From Ignatzschineria sp. F8392 (GTDB lineage Bacteria > Pseudomonadota > Gammaproteobacteria > Cardiobacteriales > Wohlfahrtiimonadaceae), in contig NZ_NEFF01000001.1 in the NCBI RefSeq assembly GCF_002252045.1, positions 124,001 to 188,000 of the forward strand: a DNA stretch of 64,000 nucleotides, written 5' to 3'. Positions 54,549 through 62,732 of this stretch are shown one piece after another (positions within the stretch are counted from its first letter, which is position 1; every line of letters starts with the position of its first letter). The notes under the pieces are model-generated. The model was not told the DNA's origin, ran no database searches, and was given only the letters and a program-made list of their open reading frames with translations. The translations under genes and the position numbers were made by a program.

Positions 54549-55442
54549 CTATACTAGTGCGGCGATAAGTTCATCTCGGTCGCCGGGAAGAAGATCGATC
54601 ATAGGGATCTCAATCATTGTATAAGCGCCGGGTTGCTGTCTAGTTGCCGCGCGGGCAGATGAGACCAAGATCTGTGCTGTGAGTGCAGGATTATTGATGC
54701 GCATATCAAACTCAAAGATCTGATTATCAGTTGTACCTGAAACGCCTTTACGAGTAATTTTAACGCCATGTCCAGCATCTTTCAGTTGATCGATTTCATC
54801 GACTTGAGTGATAACCGTATCATCATGTTTAAAATAATCATCATTGAGAATTGTTGATTTGACATGATTGAAATCATGCCCCTCTTCTACTTCAATATAG
54901 ACCATGCGGCGATGCTGTCCCGTTCCGATTGGAATTGTGACTGAGAGAGCGTCTTTCACGCCAGGAATTGCTTTGACAGCGGTAGAGTGCCCCATGCTCA
55001 TCCCGGGCCCAAAGTTGGTGTAAGTGACACCTTTAGGTGCTGCGGCAAGAAGAAGAGCGCGAATCACCGAATCTGAACCAGGATCCCATCCTGCAGAGAT
55101 AATTGCGCTACGATTGTGAGCTTTTGCAATCTTATCAAGTTCATTGCGTACAGCGGCAATATCGCTATGAATATCAAAACTATCGACAGTGTGAATCCCT
55201 TTTTTAAGATACTCTGCAGCATAAGCTTGGGTTTGGCGGCTAGGCACACAGAGAATGGCAACATCGACAGCTTCAAGTTGGTCGATATCGGTGACAATAG
55301 GGTAGCTCACACCGGGGATTTCGCGTTTTTCTCGGCGAACAATACCGGCAATAGAGAAGTCTGGTGCTGCCTCTAGAGCATTAAGAACATAACGGCCAAT
55401 ATTGCCAAAGCCAACGATAGCTGCATTTATTTTGCGTGTCAT
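54549..55442 (-). CDS. ddh: meso-Diaminopimelate D-dehydrogenase (short type)
   Basis: NADPH enzyme that aminates L-2-amino-6-oxopimelate with free ammonium to meso-DAP, a one-step bypass of the succinylase route to lysine and peptidoglycan. The 297-residue protein has a Rossmann [51 protein letters not shown] and the substrate region [20 protein letters not shown], then [20 protein letters not shown]. It is shorter than the classic Corynebacterium enzyme (about 320) and looks like the type II form. It sits between metI and metQ. Confidence 0.88.
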   Translation of the reverse strand: MTRKINAAIVGFGNIGRYVLNALEAAPDFSIAGIVRREKREIPGVSYPIVTDIDQLEAVDVAILCVPSRQTQAYAAEYLKKGIHTVDSFDIHSDIAAVRNELDKIAKAHNRSAIISAGWDPGSDSVIRALLLAAAPKGVTYTNFGPGMSMGHSTAVKAIPGVKDALSVTIPIGTGQHRRMVYIEVEEGHDFNHVKSTILNDDYFKHDDTVITQVDEIDQLKDAGHGVKITRKGVSGTTDNQIFEFDMRINNPALTAQILVSSARAATRQQPGAYTMIEIPMIDLLPGDRDELIAALV

Positions 55443-55700
55443 ATAGTCTCCTAGTTAATTGAGTGATCAGTAATTGATATTGCCTAGAGATCGGATAAAG
55501 ATATTCTGTGATAAGAGAATATGATAAGAAAATCATAAGAGAGAAGGTCTCTTTCTATCTCATTACAAAATCTACTACAGTGATATTTTTACTTCGATTG
55601 CTCTATAAGTTGCAATGTTTTTGTCAATAATTTCGTCAATATTCTAATTAGTATTCGAATCAATACTTTTACAGTTTTTCAGAGGCGCTGTAACGCTCCT

Positions 55701-56378
55701 CTATTTGCGGGTATAGTGACGTACGAGCCAATCCCCAACCCATTGCATAATCTGTACGATAATGACCAGCACAATCACAATGAGATACATCAATTCCGAC
55801 ATATTGCGGTGGAAGCCGTAACGAACAGCAATATCTCCTAGTCCTCCGGCACCTACGGTTCCTGCCATAGCGGTATAAGAGAGTATTAAGATACCTGTAA
55901 TGGTAATGCCGGCAATGAGGCTAGGTCTCGCTTCGGGGAGCAGTACCTTCATAATGATAGTTCGAAGAGGTGTTCCCATACTTTGAGCTGCTTCAATCAC
56001 ACCGCGATCTACTTCTCTAAAAGAGGTTTCTGCCAATCGTGCGAAGAAGGGGGCAGAGCCGATCACTAGAGGAAAGATGGCCCCCTTTATCCCCATCTTT
56101 GTTCCCATCAATTTGAAGGTTAATGGTAGCAATACTACGATTAAGATCAGAAAGGGGATCGATCTTAAGGTATTGGTGAGAAAGGAGAAGAGGCGATAAA
56201 ATTTTGGTGCTGAGAGAAGTTGTGTTGGGGAGGTGAGATAGAGTGCAACCCCCCATGGCAACCCAATTAATATTGTAAAAAACCATGTAAAACCTAACAT
56301 GATCAATGTGACTAAGGTGTTATCCCAAATGATATTCCAATATTGGGTATTGTTAAGTGCATTGATAAATTCCGTCAT
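55701..56378 (-). CDS. metI: Methionine ABC transporter permease MetI
   Basis: A 225-residue permease with five or so helices: DNTLVTLIMLGFTWFFTILI, TNTLRSIPFLILIVVLLP, and the EAA-type loop EVDRGVIEAAQSMGTPLRTI. SYTAMAGTVGAGGLGDIAVR near the end is typical of MetI. Its ATG overlaps the metN stop by one base (TAATG), so the two are translationally coupled. metQ is not the next gene, which is unusual. Confidence 0.94.
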   Translation of the reverse strand: MTEFINALNNTQYWNIIWDNTLVTLIMLGFTWFFTILIGLPWGVALYLTSPTQLLSAPKFYRLFSFLTNTLRSIPFLILIVVLLPLTFKLMGTKMGIKGAIFPLVIGSAPFFARLAETSFREVDRGVIEAAQSMGTPLRTIIMKVLLPEARPSLIAGITITGILILSYTAMAGTVGAGGLGDIAVRYGFHRNMSELMYLIVIVLVIIVQIMQWVGDWLVRHYTRK

Positions 56379-57439
56379 TACTGAATCTGCTCCTCGTTAT
56401 GACTTGTTAGATTGATAGATGGTTTGTGAAAGAGCGGCTTTGTTGTAATTCCCTCACTATTAAAGAGGGTGATCGCCGCGCTTCTTTCTGCCGGTGATCC
56501 ACTTAAAACAACGGTTAATTGCCCATAGGGGATATCTCGAATATAACTGATTGATCCAGATAGAATAGAGAGATCGATATTGCTGCGCTTGATAATTCGA
56601 CTCAGATGAGGCTCAAATGCTTCAGTGCCAAGGTAGGTGAGCTGATAGAGGGAATCTTGTTGCTGCGGATAACGGCTGATATATTTCTTAAGCTCATTCT
56701 GTTCGGTTTTATCAATAATAAAATCTTGGGTCACCACTGATTGAGGATGAAGGAAGACCTTTTCAACATCACCTGACTCGATGATTTTACTATCATGGAT
56801 AACGGCTACCTTATGGCAGATTGAGCGAATAACCTCCATCTCATGGGTGATTATCACAATTGTTAAGCCTAACTCACGATTGATATCGACTAATAGTTCT
56901 AAAATTGATTGCGTTGTTTGGGGGTCAAGTGCTGATGTCGCTTCGTCACAGAGTAGCACTTTAGGTTTATTGGCGATAGCTCTAGCGATACCGACCCGTT
57001 GTTTTTGTCCCCCAGAGAGTTGAGCAGGATATTTATCTCGATGCTCTTCAATTCCTACTAAAGTGAGTAACTCCGATACACGCTTTTCAATATTCGCCTC
57101 ACTCATACCTTCTAGGCGAAGTGGAAAAGCGATATTGTTATAGACAGTCTGACTTGAGAGAAGATTAAAATGTTGAAAGATCATGCCGATCTTTCTTCTC
57201 GCAAGCATCAGCTCTCGATTAGAGAGTTTTGTAAGATCGATATTATCAATCATAACTGAACCACTATCGGGCTTTTCTAATAGATTGATACAGCGAATTA
57301 ATGTGCTTTTCCCGGCGCCAGAGTGACCGATGATGCCGTAAATAGAACCTTCTTCAATCGTGAGATTGATATTGTTGAGGGCGATTTTTGGCCCCTCTTT
57401 TGTGGTATAAGATTTGATGAGATTTTCGATTTTTATCAT
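56378..57439 (-). CDS. metN: Methionine ABC transporter ATP-binding protein MetN
   Basis: A 353-residue ATPase: Walker A GHSGAGKSTLIRC, signature LSGGQKQRVGIARAI, Walker B VLLCDEATSALDP, H-loop IITHEM. The C-terminal NIL domain (about 265-345, LYQLTYLGTEAFEPHLSRII) binds methionine and inhibits transport in the E. coli protein. No MetJ box (AGACGTCT) and no evident SAM riboswitch precede it within the 100 bp upstream. Confidence 0.94.
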   Translation of the reverse strand: MIKIENLIKSYTTKEGPKIALNNINLTIEEGSIYGIIGHSGAGKSTLIRCINLLEKPDSGSVMIDNIDLTKLSNRELMLARRKIGMIFQHFNLLSSQTVYNNIAFPLRLEGMSEANIEKRVSELLTLVGIEEHRDKYPAQLSGGQKQRVGIARAIANKPKVLLCDEATSALDPQTTQSILELLVDINRELGLTIVIITHEMEVIRSICHKVAVIHDSKIIESGDVEKVFLHPQSVVTQDFIIDKTEQNELKKYISRYPQQQDSLYQLTYLGTEAFEPHLSRIIKRSNIDLSILSGSISYIRDIPYGQLTVVLSGSPAERSAAITLFNSEGITTKPLFHKPSINLTSHNEEQIQ

Positions 57440-58230
57440 TGATTTTTACGACTTATATTTCAATTTCTATTGTAATGGGGATATTGGAGCTCAATCGCTC
57501 TATAAATTCCTATTAGAGTATCAAAAAGAAGGCGCAAGCGGGAGCTGTTTTCACCTTTATTCTTCGATAATGTTGGGATATTTTTTTTAGTAATTGCTCG
57601 ATGATTTTTTAAGATGTTTTGATCTCTTCTTGTGAGATCTGGTGGATCTTCCTACTGATAGACTTTCCCTTTATGGTGCTCTATCTCGAAGGGGAGAGTG
57701 CTCTATTATTTTCGAATGACCTTCACATGATCTATCCGCATGATCTATCAAATGCTTTGGGGTAGAGATTGAAAATGGAGAGATCACTTTAAAATGAAAA
57801 AGTTAGCACAGAGCGAAGCGGTCAGTTAGGTGATTGTGGAAGGAGATCGAGCAACAGAAATAAAGGTCTGCCTATAGCCCAAATGTTCTTTTGGTGGATT
57901 ATTGGGGAGAAAAATATGCGTAAATTTCACTAAATATCCGCTATACTGTTGGTTAAAGTATTATTTTATTAGCCTCAAAAGATTGAACTCTCGTAGGTTC
58001 TTTCTTTTGAAGGTTCTATTCAATTGTGTAAGGCCCTATTTCCTCTCTTATTTTCTCAATAAATATGGTAGCAAGAGTGATGAAATGGAGTGGTTGAGGG
58101 GTGGGCTTTAAAAAGTAAGTAGAGGTAGTTGGTAGCACTCTTCATGCCTGATGAGGCTATTTATCGCTATTTTCACAAAATAAGCAGGACTGCATTGCAG
58201 GGGGCTTATCAAAAAAAGAGGATTATTTTT
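57440..58230. other. 790-bp spacer between divergent metN and aceE
   Basis: The longest gene-free stretch of the window. It holds a direct repeat CATGATCTATC at 57725 and 57739 (14-bp period), a TATACT box at 57942 with a poor -35, and AT-rich sequence. A 69-codon frame at 57902-58111 has no ribosome site or family likeness. No PdhR operator (AATTGGT..ACCAATT) is seen. Confidence 0.6.
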
Positions 58231-60900
58231 ATGGTAGACCAAAAGTTGTTGAGTGATATTGACCCATTAGAGACCAAAGACTGGGTTGATTCAATCGAGA
58301 GTGTCCTTGAAACAGAAGGGGAAGAGCGTGCACACTTTCTTATTGAGAAGGTGATTGAACGGGCACATCGTGATGGTGTGAAGATCCCGTTTACAGGTAC
58401 AACCGAGTATATCAATACAATCCCTGCGGATAAGCAGCCCCGTTATCCAGGAAACTCAGAGTTAGAACATACCATCCGTTCCTATATCCGTTGGAATGCG
58501 ATGGCGATGATCGTTCGATCAAATGCGATTGACTCTAGTCTTGGTGGACATATTGCGAGCTATGCTTCATTAGCAACGATGTGGGAAGTTGGTTTTAACC
58601 ACTTCTGGAAAGGGAATACCGATACACAAGATGGCGATCTCATCTTCTTCCAAGGGCACTCGAGTCCTGGGATCTATGCACGTGCTTTTATTGAAGGACG
58701 TATTACAGAAGAGCAGATGGATAATTTCCGCCGTGAAGTGGACAATAAAGGGCTCTCCTCTTATCCACACCCCTGGTTGATGAAAGATTTTTGGCAATTC
58801 CCAACAGTTTCGATGGGATTAGGTCCTATTCAAGCGATCTATCAAGCGCGCTTCTTAAAGTATCTTCATTCACGTGGACTTGCGAATACAGAAGGACGTA
58901 AAGTCTGGTGCTTCTGTGGAGATGGTGAGATGGATGAACCAGAATCATTAGGTGCAATCTCTCTTGCTGGTCGTGAAAAACTCGATAACCTTATCTTCGT
59001 TATTAACTGTAATTTACAGCGTCTTGATGGACCTGTTCGTGGTAACGGTAAGATTATTCAGGAGCTAGAATCAGGTTTCCGCGGTAATAATTGGAATGTG
59101 ATTAAGCTTATTTGGGGGAATGGTTGGGATTCTCTTTTAGCACAAGATCATGATGGTATTTTGCGTAAACGAATGATGGAGTGCGTTGATGGAGATTACC
59201 AAACTTATAAATCTCGCGATGGTGCTTATGTTCGTGAGCACTTCTTCAATAGTCCAGAGCTTAAGGCGATGGTTGCACATATGTCGGATAATGACGTTTG
59301 GCGCCTCAATCGTGGTGGTCATGATGAGAACAAAGTCTATGCAGCATATGATGCGGCAGTGAAGACAGAAGGAAAACCAACAGTTATCTTAGTCAAAACC
59401 ATCAAAGGTTATGGTATGGGCCAAGATGGGGAGGCTCAAAACGTTGCGCATCAGCAAAAATCGATTAGCCTTGAATCCCTTCGCCGATTCCGTGACCGCT
59501 TTGAGGTGCCTATCTCAGATGAAGATCTTGAAGCGCTCAACTTTATTCGTCCTCCTGAAGGAAGTCCAGAACTTGAGTATCTCCATGAGCGTCGTCGTGC
59601 ATTAGGGGGATATGTTCCTTCTCGTCGCGTTCAAGCAAAAGAGAAGCTAACGGTTCCTAAGCTCGATGCATTTAAGGCGCAATTAGAGGCAACTGCAGAA
59701 GGTCGTGAAATCTCAACAACAATGAGTTTTGTTCGTATTCTTAATACGATTGTGAAAGATAAAGTGATCGGTAAGCGCGTTGTTCCTATTTTAGTGGATG
59801 AGTCGCGCACCTTCGGTATGGAAGGGATGTTCCGCCAATTGGGGATCTGGTCACAAGCTGGGCAGCAATATACGCCACAAGATGCCGGTCAATTGATGTT
59901 CTATAAAGAGACGAAAGATGGGCAGATTTTACAAGAAGGGATTAATGAGGCAGGGGGTGTGAGTTCATGGATTGCCGCTGGTACCTCATACTCAAACTCT
60001 AATGTTGAGATGATTCCTTTCTTCGTCTGTTACTCTATGTTCCAGATGCAGCGTACTTTTGACCTCATTTGGGCTGCGGCAGATCAGCGGACACGTGGCT
60101 TCCTGATGGGAGGAACGGCGGGCCGTACGACACTCAATGGTGAAGGGCTTCAGCATGAAGATGGTCATAGCCATATTTTAGCAAGCTTGATTCCAAACTG
60201 TATCTCTTATGATCCTGCGCTTCAGTTTGAGTTAGCGGTTATCGTTCAAGATGGTTTGCGCCGTATGGTGGAAGAGCAGGAAGATGTCTTCTACTACATT
60301 ACGATCATGAATGAAAATTATGCACATCCTGCAATTCCTGAAGGTGTTGAAGAGGATATTCTTCGTGGTATGTATCTCTTAAAAGCAGGAGAGAAGAGTG
60401 ATGCACCAAAAGTTCGTCTTTTAGGTGCAGGTACAATCTTGCAAGAGGTGATGCAAGCGGCAACGCTTCTTAAAGAGGATTGGGGTGTGGAGAGTGATCT
60501 CTATAGCTGCCCAAGTTTTACTGAGCTTGCGCGTGATTTCCATGAGTGTGAGCGTCAAGCTCTCTTCCATCCTGAAAAAGAGGCGCCGGAATCATTTGTG
60601 GGTAAAATGTTAAATCATTCTGATGCCCCTGTCATTGTCTCTACTGACTATGTCCGTATGTATGCAGAGCAGATTAGACCTGCGGTTAAAGCACCTTACC
60701 GTGTTTTAGGTACGGATGGTTTTGGTCGTTCAGATACAAGAGCGCAATTACGTAAGTTCTTTGAGGTTGATCGCTACTACATTACTATTGCGGCGCTCAA
60801 AGAGCTTGCAGATGCAGGAACGATTGCACGATCAGTCGTAACAGAAGCAATTAAGAAATATAACATTGATGTTAATAAACCAAATCCACTTTGGGTATAA
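58231..60900 (+). CDS. aceE: Pyruvate dehydrogenase E1 component (homodimeric)
   Basis: TDP-dependent E1 decarboxylates pyruvate and acetylates the lipoyl groups of E2. The start is ATG 58231 with AGAGGA 8 bp upstream, giving 889 residues (E. coli 887); the frame opens at 58129, but that extension is not family sequence. Motifs: DGDLIFFQGHSSPGIYARAF, CFCGDGEMDEPES with the TDP-binding GDGEMDEP, INCNLQRLDGPVRGNGKIIQ, and the late TAGRTTLNGEGLQHEDGHSH. First gene of aceE-aceF-lpdA. Confidence 0.97.
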   Translation: MVDQKLLSDIDPLETKDWVDSIESVLETEGEERAHFLIEKVIERAHRDGVKIPFTGTTEYINTIPADKQPRYPGNSELEHTIRSYIRWNAMAMIVRSNAIDSSLGGHIASYASLATMWEVGFNHFWKGNTDTQDGDLIFFQGHSSPGIYARAFIEGRITEEQMDNFRREVDNKGLSSYPHPWLMKDFWQFPTVSMGLGPIQAIYQARFLKYLHSRGLANTEGRKVWCFCGDGEMDEPESLGAISLAGREKLDNLIFVINCNLQRLDGPVRGNGKIIQELESGFRGNNWNVIKLIWGNGWDSLLAQDHDGILRKRMMECVDGDYQTYKSRDGAYVREHFFNSPELKAMVAHMSDNDVWRLNRGGHDENKVYAAYDAAVKTEGKPTVILVKTIKGYGMGQDGEAQNVAHQQKSISLESLRRFRDRFEVPISDEDLEALNFIRPPEGSPELEYLHERRRALGGYVPSRRVQAKEKLTVPKLDAFKAQLEATAEGREISTTMSFVRILNTIVKDKVIGKRVVPILVDESRTFGMEGMFRQLGIWSQAGQQYTPQDAGQLMFYKETKDGQILQEGINEAGGVSSWIAAGTSYSNSNVEMIPFFVCYSMFQMQRTFDLIWAAADQRTRGFLMGGTAGRTTLNGEGLQHEDGHSHILASLIPNCISYDPALQFELAVIVQDGLRRMVEEQEDVFYYITIMNENYAHPAIPEGVEEDILRGMYLLKAGEKSDAPKVRLLGAGTILQEVMQAATLLKEDWGVESDLYSCPSFTELARDFHECERQALFHPEKEAPESFVGKMLNHSDAPVIVSTDYVRMYAEQIRPAVKAPYRVLGTDGFGRSDTRAQLRKFFEVDRYYITIAALKELADAGTIARSVVTEAIKKYNIDVNKPNPLWV

Positions 60901-60906
60901 GGTTTT

Positions 60907-60934
60907 AAGCGCCCCTCTATTAGGAGTGGCGCTT
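60907..60934 (+). other. Hairpin between aceE and aceF
   Basis: AAGCGCCCCTC/GGAGTGGCGCTT stem with a 5-nt loop, 6 bp after the aceE stop. No T-run follows, so it is more likely an mRNA-stability or partial-attenuation element within the operon than a full terminator. Confidence 0.55.
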
Positions 60935-61034
60935 CCTTATTCTAGGGTGTGTAAAACTCATGAGATGAGTTGTTAGATAGATAATTGAATAGACTATTAA
61001 ATGGGTTATTGACAGATATAGAAGGATAAGAATT

Positions 61035-62723
61035 ATGGCGAATATTGATTTAAGAGTTCCAGATATTGGGAATTCTGATGCCGTCGATGTCATTGAGATT
61101 AATGTTAAGGTGGGCGATATTGTTGCGGTTGATGATACGCTCGTAACATTGGAATCAGATAAAGCATCGATGGATGTACCTGCAGAAGCGGCAGGAAAGA
61201 TTACAGAGATTTTGGTTGCAGTGGGCGATCAAGTTCAAACGGGTGATGTTATTGCGCGTGTTGAGGCGGTGAGTGAAGCAGATGCTACGGTTAATAACGA
61301 TGCAGCCGAGGCGAAATCAGAAGTGGTTGCAGAACCATCACCTAAAGCACCGACAGTTGCCGAAACATCAACAGTTAAGAGCTCATCTACAACAGGTGGG
61401 GAGATTGCAGAGGTTACAATCCCTGCCGTTGGTAATTCCGATGAATTAGATGTGATTGACATTGCTGTTAAAGTGGGCGATCACGTCAAGCTCGATGATA
61501 CCCTTGTGACATTAGAGTCCGATAAAGCATCAATGGATGTACCCGCTGATAAAGAGGGGGTCATTACTGAGATTGCATTGTCCGTGGGCGATAAAGTTAA
61601 AGAGGGTGATCTTGTCGTTAAGATTCAGACAGGCGGGGCGGTAACAGCTGCAGCGCAAACTTCTGCACCAGCACAAGTAGATGCGCCGGCAAAAGAGGTG
61701 CAGCAAGATGTTGTTAAATCATCATCTGAGAGTTTAAAAGCCCCTCATAAAGGGGATCAACTTCCTATTGCACCTGTACAAAATGCTGCAGAGCTCGATT
61801 TTAGTGGTGCGCATGCAACCCCTTCTGTGCGTGCATTTGCTCGTGAATTAGGTGCGGATCTTAATCAGGTTAAAGGGTCAGGGCGTAATAATCGTATTTT
61901 GCGTGAAGATGTGTTGCAATACGTTAAGGGAGTCCTCTCTGGAAGTGTGGCAACATCAGGGGCTAAGGCGTCTAACGTCAATGGTGGTGGTCTAGATCTC
62001 CTTCCTTGGCCTAAAGTTGATTTTTCTAAATTTGGAGAGGTAGAAGAGAGAGAGCTTTCCCGTATTCAGAAGATTTCTGGGGCAAATCTTGCGCGCAACT
62101 GGGCGATGATTCCTCATGTTGCTCAGTTTGATGAGGCAGATATTACTGAACTAGAGGCTCTGCGTAAGCAGCTTAATAAAGAGTATGAGCGTGAAGGTGT
62201 TCGTGTCACTATCTTGGCATTCCTCTTTAAGGCTGTGGTAAAAGCGTTGCAGAAATTCCCTGAGTTCAATAGCTCATTAGAAGGGGATAAACTCATTCTT
62301 AAAAAATATTACCATATCGGTTTTGCAGCTGATACACCTAATGGGCTTGTCGTTCCTGTTATTCGGGATTGTGATAAGAAAGGGGTATTAGAAATTGCTA
62401 CTGAGATGCGTGAGCTTGCAGGCTTAGCGAGAGAAGGGAAATTGCGCGGAGATCAGATGACCGGTGGTTGCTTTACTATCTCCTCTTTAGGTGGAATTGG
62501 TGGAACAAACTTTATTCCTATTATCAATGCACCAGAAGTTGCGATTTTAGGGGTTGCGAAGAATCAGGTGAAACCTGTCTGGAATGGAAAAGAATTTGAA
62601 CCTCGTTTAATGATTCCTCTATCACTTTCATACGATCATCGTGTGATTGATGGGGCTTTGGGCGCGCGTTTTATCGTCTATCTCAATGAGCTTTTAACTG
62701 ATATGCGTCGTATGGTGATCTAG
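61035..62723 (+). CDS. aceF: Dihydrolipoamide acetyltransferase E2 (two lipoyl domains)
   Basis: Core of the pyruvate dehydrogenase complex. The 562 residues hold two lipoyl domains, each with TLESDKASMDVPA (lipoyl lysines near 43 and 165), Ala/Pro/Thr-rich linkers, a subunit-binding domain (ATPSVRAFARELGADLNQVK near 262), and the catalytic domain ending SYDHRVIDGALGARF with the HxxxDG active site. E. coli has three lipoyl domains; here a further one is found on E3. GAAGGATAAG precedes the ATG. Confidence 0.96.
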   Translation: MANIDLRVPDIGNSDAVDVIEINVKVGDIVAVDDTLVTLESDKASMDVPAEAAGKITEILVAVGDQVQTGDVIARVEAVSEADATVNNDAAEAKSEVVAEPSPKAPTVAETSTVKSSSTTGGEIAEVTIPAVGNSDELDVIDIAVKVGDHVKLDDTLVTLESDKASMDVPADKEGVITEIALSVGDKVKEGDLVVKIQTGGAVTAAAQTSAPAQVDAPAKEVQQDVVKSSSESLKAPHKGDQLPIAPVQNAAELDFSGAHATPSVRAFARELGADLNQVKGSGRNNRILREDVLQYVKGVLSGSVATSGAKASNVNGGGLDLLPWPKVDFSKFGEVEERELSRIQKISGANLARNWAMIPHVAQFDEADITELEALRKQLNKEYEREGVRVTILAFLFKAVVKALQKFPEFNSSLEGDKLILKKYYHIGFAADTPNGLVVPVIRDCDKKGVLEIATEMRELAGLAREGKLRGDQMTGGCFTISSLGGIGGTNFIPIINAPEVAILGVAKNQVKPVWNGKEFEPRLMIPLSLSYDHRVIDGALGARFIVYLNELLTDMRRMVI

Positions 62724-62732
62724 GAGAGAGAT

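Noticed and set aside
57440-57540. MetJ boxes or SAM riboswitch before metN
   Set aside because: No AGACGTCT-like repeats and no recognisable riboswitch core in this stretch.
57902-58111. Plus-strand 69-codon frame before aceE
   Set aside because: No ribosome site and no family likeness; composition fits an AT-rich spacer.
58129-58230. N-terminal extension of AceE
   Set aside because: The frame is open, but ATG 58231 has the ribosome site and gives the family length and N-terminus.
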